Assembly: GCA_025455945.1 (NCBI GenBank)
Contig: JALOLN010000092.1
Coordinates: 1-8,396, forward strand
Reading direction: 5' to 3'
Source of the DNA: Actinomycetes bacterium
GTDB lineage: Bacteria > Actinomycetota > Actinomycetes > Prado026
Length of the DNA stretch: 8,396 nt
The notes under the pieces were generated by a model. It saw nothing but the letters and a program-made list of their open reading frames with translations, was not told where the DNA came from and made no database searches. The position numbers and the translations under genes are program-made. Positions 1 to 7,864 of the stretch are shown in pieces (position 1 is the stretch's first letter; each line of letters begins with the position of its first letter).

Positions 1-95
1 TCCGGCTCCACCTGGCTGTGGGGCCAGCGCAACTACGTCCGGCTCGACCCGTACGTCGAGCCGGCCCACATCCTGGTCGTCCGGCGCAGCGGGCC

Positions 96-99
<4 letters not shown>
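1..99 (+). CDS. glgE: GlgE, alpha-1,4-glucan:maltose-1-phosphate maltosyltransferase, C-terminal end (5' partial)
   Basis: Only the last 32 codons and the TGA stop (97-99) are in the window; the gene enters from the left. The visible tail reads WGQRNYVRLDP...PAHILVVRR. This resembles the end of the C-terminal beta domain of GlgE, where an N-Y-V-R-L-D-P stretch followed by P-A-H is typical. GlgE is a GH13 enzyme that transfers maltosyl units from maltose 1-phosphate onto linear alpha-1,4-glucan in the cytoplasm. No catalytic residue lies in this fragment, so the call rests on the tail motif plus position: it is immediately upstream of treS, pep2 and glgB, the classical partners of glgE in actinomycetes. 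Its stop overlaps the treS GTG start by 4 nt. Another GH13 protein with a similar tail is the main alternative. Confidence 0.78.
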
Positions 100-1792
<1,693 letters not shown>

Positions 1793-1796
<4 letters not shown>

Positions 1797-3130
1797 GCAC
1801 CGCCGAGCGCCCCGTGCCCGACGGCCTGGCCGAGTTCCTGGACCGGCAGCGCTGGTTCGCCGGCAAGGGTCGCGAGTACACGGTGCAGCAGCTCACCAGC
1901 CTCGGCCGGCTGCACGACGACCCGCCGGTCGACGTCTTGCTGCTCGAGGTGGACGAGGACGGCGAGCGCGTCGTCTACCAGCTCCCGGTCGAGCACCGCT
2001 ACGACGTGCCGTCGCGGCTGGACCACGCGGTCATCGGCACCGACCCCGACGGCATCGTCTGCGACGCCCTGCACGACCGGGAGGTCACCGGCGCCTGGCT
2101 CGCCCACCTGAACGCCGACGCCCAGGTCGGGGCGATGCGCTTCCACCGGGTCGGCGACGACGTCGTCCCGCTGGGCCGGCCCAGCCTGGTCATGACCGCG
2201 GAGCAGTCGAACACCTCCGTGGTCTTCGGCGACGCCATGATCCTCAAGGTCTACCGGCGGGTCGTTCCCGGGGCGAACCCGGACGTCGAGGTGCACACCG
2301 GGCTCGCCGCGGTCGGCTGCCGGCACATCGCCCAGCCCCTCGGCTGGGTGGACAGCCCGTACGGGACGCTGGCCTTCCTCCAGGAGTTCCTCGCCAGCGG
2401 CACCGAGGGGTGGGAGCTGGCCAAGGCGAGCATCCGGGACCTGTTCGTCGAGGCCGACCTGCACGCCGACGAGGTGGGTGGCGACTTCGCCCGCGAGGCC
2501 GAGCGGCTGGGTGCCGTCACGGCCGAGGTCCACGCAGCGCTGCGCACGGCGTTCCCGCCGACCCTGCTCAGCGCCCAGGAGGTCCGCGACCGCGCCGCCC
2601 GGATGCACGCCCGCCTCGACTCCGCCGTCCGGGAGGTACCGCGGCTCGCGCCGTACGCACCCGGGCTGCGCGCGACCTTCGACGCCCTGGCCGAGGCCGG
2701 ACCGGTGCCCGCCCAGCGGGTGCACGGCGACTTCCACCTCGGGCAGACCATGCGCACGGCCGCGGGCTGGAAGGTGCTGGACTTCGAGGGCGAGCCGGCG
2801 ACCCCGGCCACCGAGCGCCGCGCCCCCGACACCCCCCTGCGCGACGTCGCGGGCATGCTGCGTTCGTTCGACTACGTCGCCCGCCAGGTGCTCCTCGACC
2901 ACCCCGACGACCCCCAGCGCACGTACCGGGCCGAGGAGTGGGCGCAGCGCAACCGGACGGCCTACTGCCGGGGGTACGCCAGGGTGTCCGGGCACGACCT
3001 GGCGGAGAGCGCCGTGCTGCTCCGTGCGCTGGAAGCCGAGAAGGCTGTCTACGAGGTGGTCTACGAGGCCCGGATGCGGCCGACCTGGCTGCCGATCCCA
3101 CTCGCCGCGGTTGAGAGGCTGGCTGGATGA
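1793..3130 (+). CDS. pep2: Pep2/Mak, maltokinase
   Basis: 445-aa ATP-dependent kinase that converts maltose to maltose 1-phosphate, the donor used by GlgE. The N-terminus, LAEFLDRQRWFAGKGREY, is the usual opening of the maltokinase N-terminal cap domain. The kinase part is of the aminoglycoside-phosphotransferase-like fold. A probable ATP-binding lysine is K152 in MILKVYRRV. The catalytic loop HGDFHLGQ has H311 and D313. The metal-binding DFEGEP has D330 and is followed by the family-typical ERRAPDTPLRDVAGMLRSFDY stretch. Length is close to known maltokinases (about 455 aa). The start is the GTG at 1793, inside the GTGA overlap with the treS stop, with a GGGAG Shine-Dalgarno-like sequence a few bases upstream. 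The glgB ATG overlaps the stop as ATGA. The reaction is established for the family; its role here is inferred from the operon. Confidence 0.95.
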
Positions 3131-5337
3131 GCAAGAGACGGACGACCCCGACCACCCCACCCCCGGAGCCGGGACCGCTGCCGGTGGACCGCGAGGAGCT
3201 CGACCGCCTGGTGGGCGGCGCGCACCACGACCCGCACTCGGTGCTCGGACCCCATCCCGGTCCCGCCGGCGTCACCATCCGGGTGCTGCGGCCTTGGGCA
3301 GCCTCGGTGACGGTCATCGTCGGAGCCGACCGGCACGCCCTGGACCACGAGTACGAGGGGGTCTGGGTCGGCCTGCTGCCGCTCGCCGACATCCCGGACT
3401 ACCGGCTCGAGGTGGACTACGGGGACGGCCCGGTCGTCGGTGACGACCCCTACCGGTTCCTGCCCACGCTCGGCGAGCTGGACCTGCACCTCATCGCCGA
3501 GGGGCGGCACGAGGAGCTGTGGACCGTCCTCGGCGCGCACGTGCGGACCTACGAGGGCCTCGCCGGCGCCGTCCGCGGGGTCTCCTTCGCCGTGTGGGCG
3601 CCCAACGCCCGCGGCGTCCGCGTCGTCGCAGACTTCAACTACTGGGACGGCCGCGGGTTCCCGATGCGCTCGCTCGGCTCCACCGGCGTCTGGGAGCTGT
3701 TCGTGCCCGACGCCGGGGCCGGCACGCACTACAAGTTCGAGATCCTCGGCCGCGACAGCGTCTGGCGGCAGAAGGCGGACCCCATGGCGCGGGCGACCGA
3801 GTGCCCGCCGGCGACGGCGTCCGTGGTCGACGAGTCCGGCTACGAGTGGAACGACGCCGCGTGGCTCGCCAGCCGCGCGGCGACCGACGTGCAGACCGGG
3901 CCCATGAGCGTCTACGAGGTCCACCTCGGGTCCTGGCGGCCCGGGCTGTCCTACCGGCAGCTCGCCGACGAGCTCGTCGACTACGTCGCCGACCTCGGGT
4001 TCACCCACGTCGAGCTGCTCCCGGTCGCCGAGCACCCCTTCGGCGGGTCCTGGGGCTACCAGGTCACGTCGTACTTCGCCCCGACCGCACGGTTCGGCGC
4101 CCCGGACGACTTCCGGTACTTCGTGGACCGGCTGCACCAGGCCGGCATCGGCGTCATCGTCGACTGGGTGCCCGCCCACTTCCCGAAGGACTCGTGGGCG
4201 CTGGCCAGGTTCGACGGCACGGCCCTGTACGAGCACGCCGACCCCCGGCGGGGCGAGCAGCCAGACTGGGGCACGCTCGTCTTCGACTTCGGCCGGCGCG
4301 AGGTCCGCAACTTCCTGGTGGCCAACGCGATCTTCTGGCTGGAGCAGTTCCACGTGGACGGGCTGCGCGTGGACGCCGTGGCCTCGATGCTCTACCTCGA
4401 CTACTCGCGCGAGGACGGCGAGTGGCTGCCGAACATCTACGGCGGCCGGGAGAACCTCGACGCGGTCTCGTTCCTGCAGGAGGTCAACGCGACCGCCTAC
4501 AAGCGCACCCCCGGGGTCATCACCATCGCCGAGGAGTCGACCGCGTGGCCCGGCGTGACCCGGCCGACCCACCTCGGCGGCCTGGGCTTCGGGCTGAAGT
4601 GGAACATGGGCTGGATGCACGACACGCTCTCCTACGTCTCGCACGAGCCGATCCACCGCCAGTACCACCACAACGAGATGACCTTCTCGATGATGTACGC
4701 GTGGAGCGAGCACTACGTGCTCCCGCTGTCCCACGACGAGGTCGTCCACGGCAAGGGGTCCCTGGTCCGCAAGGTGCCCGGTGACAGGTGGCAGCAGCTG
4801 GCCACCCTGCGCGCGTACCTCGCCTTCATGTGGGCCCACCCGGGCAAGCAGCTGCTGTTCATGGGGGCCGAGCTCGGCCAGGAGGCCGAGTGGTCGGAGT
4901 CCCGCAGCCTCGACTGGTGGCTGCTCGACCACGCCGACCACCGCGGCGTCCACCAGGCGGTGCGCGACATGAACCGCGTCTACCGCGAGACGCCGGCGAT
5001 GTGGCAGCGCGACCACGAGCCGGGCGGGTTCGAGTGGATCGACGCCAACGACGCCTCCGGAAACGTGTTCTCGTTCCTCCGCTGGGCCGCCGACGGGTCG
5101 GTGCTGGCCTGCGTGTCCAACTTCTCGTCCGTCCCGCACGAGGCCTACCGGCTCGGTCTGCCGTTCGCCGGTCGGTGGGACGAGGTGCTCAACACCGACG
5201 CCACGGTCTACACCGGCAGCGGGGTGGGGAACCTCGGCGCCGCCCACACCGACGACCAGCCCTGGCACGGCCGCCCGGTGTCGGCGTCGCTGCGGCTGCC
5301 CCCGCTCGGCACGGTCTGGCTGCGCTACGCCGGCTGA
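3127..5337 (+). CDS. glgB: GlgB, 1,4-alpha-glucan branching enzyme
   Basis: 736-aa GH13 branching enzyme that cuts alpha-1,4 chains and rejoins them as alpha-1,6 branches, finishing the glucan made by GlgE. Layout by eye: an N1 domain (about 18-115, opening LDRLVGGAHHDPHSVLGPH), a CBM48-like domain (about 150-235, FAVWAPNARGVRVVADFNYWDG), a catalytic barrel from about 260 (YEVHLGSW) and a C-terminal beta domain. Visible active-site residues are D346 and H351 in DWVPAHF, nucleophile D416 in GLRVDAVASMLYLDYSR, acid/base E469 in TIAEEST, and D537 in LSHDEVVHGKGS. The spacings 416-469-537 equal those of the Escherichia coli enzyme (405-458-526). The ATG overlaps the pep2 stop by 4 nt, and GAGG lies 8 nt upstream. 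It is the last gene of the operon, ending 13 bp from the convergent thioredoxin-family gene. Full length with no visible lesions. Confidence 0.98.
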   Translation: MSKRRTTPTTPPPEPGPLPVDREELDRLVGGAHHDPHSVLGPHPGPAGVTIRVLRPWAASVTVIVGADRHALDHEYEGVWVGLLPLADIPDYRLEVDYGDGPVVGDDPYRFLPTLGELDLHLIAEGRHEELWTVLGAHVRTYEGLAGAVRGVSFAVWAPNARGVRVVADFNYWDGRGFPMRSLGSTGVWELFVPDAGAGTHYKFEILGRDSVWRQKADPMARATECPPATASVVDESGYEWNDAAWLASRAATDVQTGPMSVYEVHLGSWRPGLSYRQLADELVDYVADLGFTHVELLPVAEHPFGGSWGYQVTSYFAPTARFGAPDDFRYFVDRLHQAGIGVIVDWVPAHFPKDSWALARFDGTALYEHADPRRGEQPDWGTLVFDFGRREVRNFLVANAIFWLEQFHVDGLRVDAVASMLYLDYSREDGEWLPNIYGGRENLDAVSFLQEVNATAYKRTPGVITIAEESTAWPGVTRPTHLGGLGFGLKWNMGWMHDTLSYVSHEPIHRQYHHNEMTFSMMYAWSEHYVLPLSHDEVVHGKGSLVRKVPGDRWQQLATLRAYLAFMWAHPGKQLLFMGAELGQEAEWSESRSLDWWLLDHADHRGVHQAVRDMNRVYRETPAMWQRDHEPGGFEWIDANDASGNVFSFLRWAADGSVLACVSNFSSVPHEAYRLGLPFAGRWDEVLNTDATVYTGSGVGNLGAAHTDDQPWHGRPVSASLRLPPLGTVWLRYAG

Positions 5338-5350
5338 GCCAGGGACGCCG

Positions 5351-6271
5351 TCAGAAGAGCGCGTTGGCCAGGGCGGTCCGCGCGGAGCCCACCCGGGGGT
5401 CGTCTGCGCCGACGACCTCGAACAGGCCCACGAGGTGGTCCCGAGCTGCCTGCCGGTCGGCCCCGGCGGTCCGCCGGACGGTCTCGACCAGTCTCGCGAA
5501 CGCGTCCTCGACGTGACCGCCCACCAGGTCCAGGTCCGCGACGAGGGTCTGGGCGGCGACGTCGTCCGGCCGCGCGGCGGCCGCAGCCCGTGCCGCGTCC
5601 GCGTCGGCCCGCGTCGTGCGCCGCAGCAGCTCGACCTGCGCCAGCCCGAGGCGCGCCTCCTCGTCCCCGGGAGAGCGGGCCAGCACCTCCTGGTAGGCGG
5701 CCGCGGCGCCGTCGAGGTCGCCACGGTCGATCGCGTCGAGCGCGGCCTCGACCCCCGGGTCCAGCGGCGCCTCGGCGGGGCCTGCACCCGGCGCCGAGCC
5801 GGCGGCGAGCGCCAGCACCTGGTCCAGGAACTGCCGGACCTGTGCCTCCGGCAGCGCGCCCTGGAATCCGGGGACGAGCTGCCCCTGCCACACGACGTAC
5901 ACGGTCGGGATGCTCTGCACGCGAAACGCCGCCGCCAGCTGCTGGTTGGCATCGACGTCCACCTTGGCCAGCGCCCAGGACCCGCCGTCCTCGACGGCCA
6001 GCCGCTCGAGCACGGGTGACAACTGCTTGCAGGGCCCGCACCATGCCGCCCAGAAGTCGACCACGACGGGGACGCTCATCGACCGCTCGATGACCGCCGT
6101 CTGGAAGTCGGCCTCGGTGACGTCGACCACGATCCCGGCGGCCGCCGGCGGCGCCGGTCCAGCCGCTGCCGCTGCTGCGCGCGCCTCCTCGGCCTTGGCG
6201 CGGGCGGCGTTCTGGGCGGCGAGCGCGGCGAGGTCGACCGCCCCTGCGGCGCTGAAGCTGGCGGGGTTCAT
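5351..6271 (-). CDS. Thioredoxin-domain TPR protein (CnoX/YbbN-type chaperedoxin)
   Basis: 306-aa cytoplasmic protein. Residues 1-45 are a low-complexity Ala-rich leader. Residues about 46-155 form a thioredoxin fold with VVVDFWAAWCGPCKQLSPVLERLA (active site W77-C78-G79-P80-C81) and a cis-proline loop QSIPTV (P122). Residues about 170-306 are helical, with TPR-like repeats (ALDAIDRGDLDGAAAAYQEVLARSPGDEEARLGLAQVELL) as in the YbbN family. Members work as redox-linked holdases/co-chaperones. Unlike E. coli YbbN, which lacks the first active-site cysteine, both cysteines are present here, so disulfide chemistry is possible. I chose the ATG at 6271 because GAGG sits 8 nt upstream; an upstream ATG at 6325 in the same frame falls inside the 6291-6328 hairpin and is not supported. 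A thioredoxin of this type next to glgB/glgE is also known in Mycobacterium tuberculosis. No functional link to glucan synthesis is shown. Confidence 0.93.
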   Translation of the reverse strand: MNPASFSAAGAVDLAALAAQNAARAKAEEARAAAAAAGPAPPAAAGIVVDVTEADFQTAVIERSMSVPVVVDFWAAWCGPCKQLSPVLERLAVEDGGSWALAKVDVDANQQLAAAFRVQSIPTVYVVWQGQLVPGFQGALPEAQVRQFLDQVLALAAGSAPGAGPAEAPLDPGVEAALDAIDRGDLDGAAAAYQEVLARSPGDEEARLGLAQVELLRRTTRADADAARAAAAARPDDVAAQTLVADLDLVGGHVEDAFARLVETVRRTAGADRQAARDHLVGLFEVVGADDPRVGSARTALANALF

Positions 6272-6290
6272 CCCCCTATCCTCGCCGAAC

Positions 6291-6328
6291 CCGGTGGCCC
6301 GGCGCCACGCCGGGCGCCGGGCCACCGG
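6291..6328 (-). terminator. Perfect 15-bp GC-rich hairpin between the small membrane protein and thioredoxin-TPR genes
   Basis: Arms CCGGTGGCCCGGCGC (6291-6305) and GCGCCGGGCCACCGG (6314-6328) are exact reverse complements around an 8-nt loop. On the minus strand it begins 18 nt after the stop of the small membrane protein gene and ends 19 nt before the thioredoxin-TPR start codon. There is no T-tract after either arm, so it would be a U-less terminator, which has been proposed for actinobacteria. Otherwise it is a 5'-leader structure of the downstream gene. The structure is seen; the function is inferred from position. Confidence 0.6.
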
Positions 6329-6346
6329 CCAGCACGGGTCCTCCGG

Positions 6347-6529
6347 TCAGAGGATCTCGACCGTCAGGATCATCCACCAGGCCACAGCCACCGCAGCGGC
6401 GACCCCGAGCAGGACCGCCACCAGGAGCCACAGCCAGAGGGCCGACGACCGGCGGGGAGCGGCGGCACGGTGGGTAGCCACCTGCGGGCCACCACTGCCA
6501 GTCGTGGGGATCAGCGTCGTCGTGGTCAT
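6347..6529 (-). CDS. Small single-pass membrane protein, function unknown
   Basis: 60-aa protein beginning MTTTTLIPTTGS. The first 30 residues are polar and carry R21, R26 and R27. Residues about 31-56 (ALWLWLLVAVLLGVAAAVAV...WWMIL) form one hydrophobic transmembrane segment, and the chain ends almost at once (TVEIL). By the positive-inside rule the N-terminus would be cytoplasmic. The gene is supported by an excellent Shine-Dalgarno sequence, AAGGAGG, 5 nt before the ATG at 6529. An in-frame ATG further upstream (6580) would include this Shine-Dalgarno and the palindrome in the coding sequence, so I reject it. It is divergent from the tetR gene across 62 bp holding a palindromic candidate operator, so TetR control is likely. 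I do not recognise the family. It could be a small stress or transport-associated membrane peptide, but nothing in the sequence decides this. Confidence 0.7.
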   Translation of the reverse strand: MTTTTLIPTTGSGGPQVATHRAAAPRRSSALWLWLLVAVLLGVAAAVAVAWWMILTVEIL

Positions 6530-6549
6530 CGCAGCCTCCTTCCTCTCCA

Positions 6550-6567
6550 ATACGAAGCGTATCGTAT
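6550..6567. promoter_or_regulatory. Candidate TetR operator in the divergent intergenic region
   Basis: The 18-bp sequence ATACGAAGCGTATCGTAT combines two overlapping symmetries. One is ATACG-AAG-CGTAT (6550-6562, 5-bp arms). The other is ATACGA-6 nt-TCGTAT (6550-6567, 6-bp arms). CGTAT is also repeated directly (6558-6567). It is an AT-rich island in a very GC-rich window, and it lies between the divergent small membrane protein gene and the tetR gene. TetR regulators commonly bind such palindromes beside their own gene. On the minus strand TACGAT (6566-6561) could serve as a TAnnnT -10 box, so binding would block the promoter. On the plus strand TACCCT (6569-6574) is a possible -10 for tetR. 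No clear -35 boxes are visible. Confidence 0.6.
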
Positions 6568-6591
6568 CTACCCTTGGCACCGTAGGGCACT

Positions 6592-7176
6592 ATGGCCCCC
6601 GTGCCCCCCGCCCCGAACGGGGCGCCCCGCCCGGGTCGCCCCCGCAGCCCCGCCGCAGACCGCGCGATCCTGGACGCCACCCGCCAGCAGCTGGCCGAGC
6701 TCGGCTACGCCGGCCTGACGGTCGAGGGGGTCGCGACCCGGGCCGGGGTGGCCAAGACGACGGTGTACCGGCGCTGGACCGCCAAGGCCGACCTGGTCGT
6801 CGACGCTGTCGTCGAGGGCGTTCAGGCGCCCCTGCAGCCGCAGCCCTCGGGCGACGGCGAGGCGGTCGTCCGGGCCCTCGTGGCGGCATTGGCCGCCCCC
6901 GAGGTGCGCGGCGCCTACCTGGCCCTGTTCGCCGAGGCCCAGGTCGACCCCGTGCTGCGCGCGCGGGTCCACGAGCGGCTGGTGCACCCCGCGCGGCGGC
7001 TGGTGGCCGCCCTGACGCACGTCGAGGCCCCCGACGCCGACCCGGACCTGGTCTTCGACCTCGTCGCCGGCGCGGTGCTGCACCGGGTGCTGATCACGGC
7101 CCGGCCCGCCGACGAACCGTTCGTCCGGCAGGTCGCCCAGACCATCCGGGCAGCGGCTCGTCCCGCTCTCGGCTAG
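6592..7176 (+). CDS. TetR/AcrR-family transcriptional regulator
   Basis: 194-aa one-component regulator. After a Pro-rich N-terminal tail (residues 1-19), helix 1 starts near AADRAILDATRQQLAELGY. The helix-turn-helix is GLTVEGVATRAGVAKTTVYRRWTAKADLV (about 41-69), a textbook TetR DNA-binding signature. The rest is an all-helical ligand-binding and dimerisation domain that I cannot assign to a ligand; it looks like the TetR_C_11 type. The ATG at 6592 has AGGG 4 nt upstream. GTG at 6601 is a possible later start. It is divergent from the small membrane protein gene, with a palindromic element between them at 6550-6567, so it probably represses that gene and itself. Its stop TAG (7174-7176) overlaps the stop of the convergent mutase gene. 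A separate role in controlling the mutase cannot be excluded but has no direct support. Confidence 0.92.
   Translation: MAPVPPAPNGAPRPGRPRSPAADRAILDATRQQLAELGYAGLTVEGVATRAGVAKTTVYRRWTAKADLVVDAVVEGVQAPLQPQPSGDGEAVVRALVAALAAPEVRGAYLALFAEAQVDPVLRARVHERLVHPARRLVAALTHVEAPDADPDLVFDLVAGAVLHRVLITARPADEPFVRQVAQTIRAAARPALG
7173..7176. other. Shared CTAG: overlapping stop codons of convergent tetR and mutase genes
   Basis: The palindrome CTAG holds the plus-strand TAG of tetR (7174-7176) and the minus-strand TAG of the mutase gene (7175-7173). The two genes overlap tail to tail by three bases, leaving no room for an intergenic terminator, so transcripts from either side must read into the other gene. 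Confidence 0.9.
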
Positions 7177-7848
7177 AAGCGGGCCGGCTCCCGGTACTCC
7201 CCGAACACCTCGCGCAGGGCGCCGCAGACCTCGCCGAGCGTGGCCTCGGCACGGACGGCGTCCAGGATGAGCGGGACGAGGTTCTCCTCGGTCCGGGCTG
7301 CGGCACCCAGCCGGGCCACCGCCGCCTCGACGGCCGCTCCGTCGCGGACCGCGCGTCGCCGGGTCAGCTCGGCGACCTGCGCACGCTCGACCTCGTGGCT
7401 GATCCGCAGGATCTCCAGCGGCTCCTCGATCGTGTCGGTGCTGACGTTGACCCCCACAACCTTCTTCTCGCCCTTCTCCAGGGCGCGCTGGTAGGCGAAG
7501 GCGGAGTCGGCGATCTCACCCATGAACCAGCCGTCCTCGATCCCCCGCAGGATGCCGCCGGTCATGCTGCCGTCCGGGCTCATCGCGCGGATCCGCTCGA
7601 AGATCGCCTCCGCCTGCTCCTCGATCCGGTCGGTCAGGGCCTCCACGTACCAGGAGCCGCCCAGCGGGTCGACGACGTTGGCCACCCCGGTCTCCTCGAG
7701 GATCACCTGCTGGGTGCGCAGGGCGATCTCGGCCGCCTTGGCGGACGGCAGCGCCAGCACCTCGTCCAGGGCGTTGGTGTGCAACGAGTTGGTCCCCCCG
7801 AGGACGGCGGCCAGCGCCTCGATCGCCGTCCGGACGACGTTGTTGTCC

Positions 7849-7864
7849 GGCTGCTGGGCTGCTG
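7849..7864. repeat. Perfect 8-bp tandem duplication inside the mutase gene
   Basis: The plus strand reads GGCTGCTG twice in succession (7849-7856 and 7857-7864). In the coding sense this is CAGCAGCC twice, falling on the codons of the conserved TAQQP motif. Removing one copy joins the middle-frame SLTAQQP directly to the main-frame NNVVRTAIEAL, so the duplication accounts for the second frame change (+8 nt). Replication slippage or a consensus error could both produce it. Confidence 0.85.

Noticed and set aside
18..95. Upstream extension of TreS to an in-frame start at position 18
   Set aside because: It lies entirely inside the glgE 3' end, adds non-homologous Arg/Pro-rich residues, and would break the 4-nt overlap pattern.
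3061..5952. Minus-strand open frame of 963 codons antisense to glgB
   Set aside because: Its translation is Arg/Pro/Val/Gly-rich with no recognisable domain, and it lies opposite a gene with complete catalytic motifs. Long antisense frames are expected at this G+C content.
6530..6580. Longer start (ATG at 6580) for the small membrane protein
   Set aside because: It would place the AAGGAGG Shine-Dalgarno and the palindromic element inside the coding region; the ATG at 6529 has ideal spacing.
6271..6591. Search for a riboswitch or non-coding RNA gene between the thioredoxin-TPR and tetR genes
   Set aside because: Apart from the small membrane protein gene, the 15-bp hairpin and the palindrome, I see no conserved riboswitch core or tRNA-like fold.
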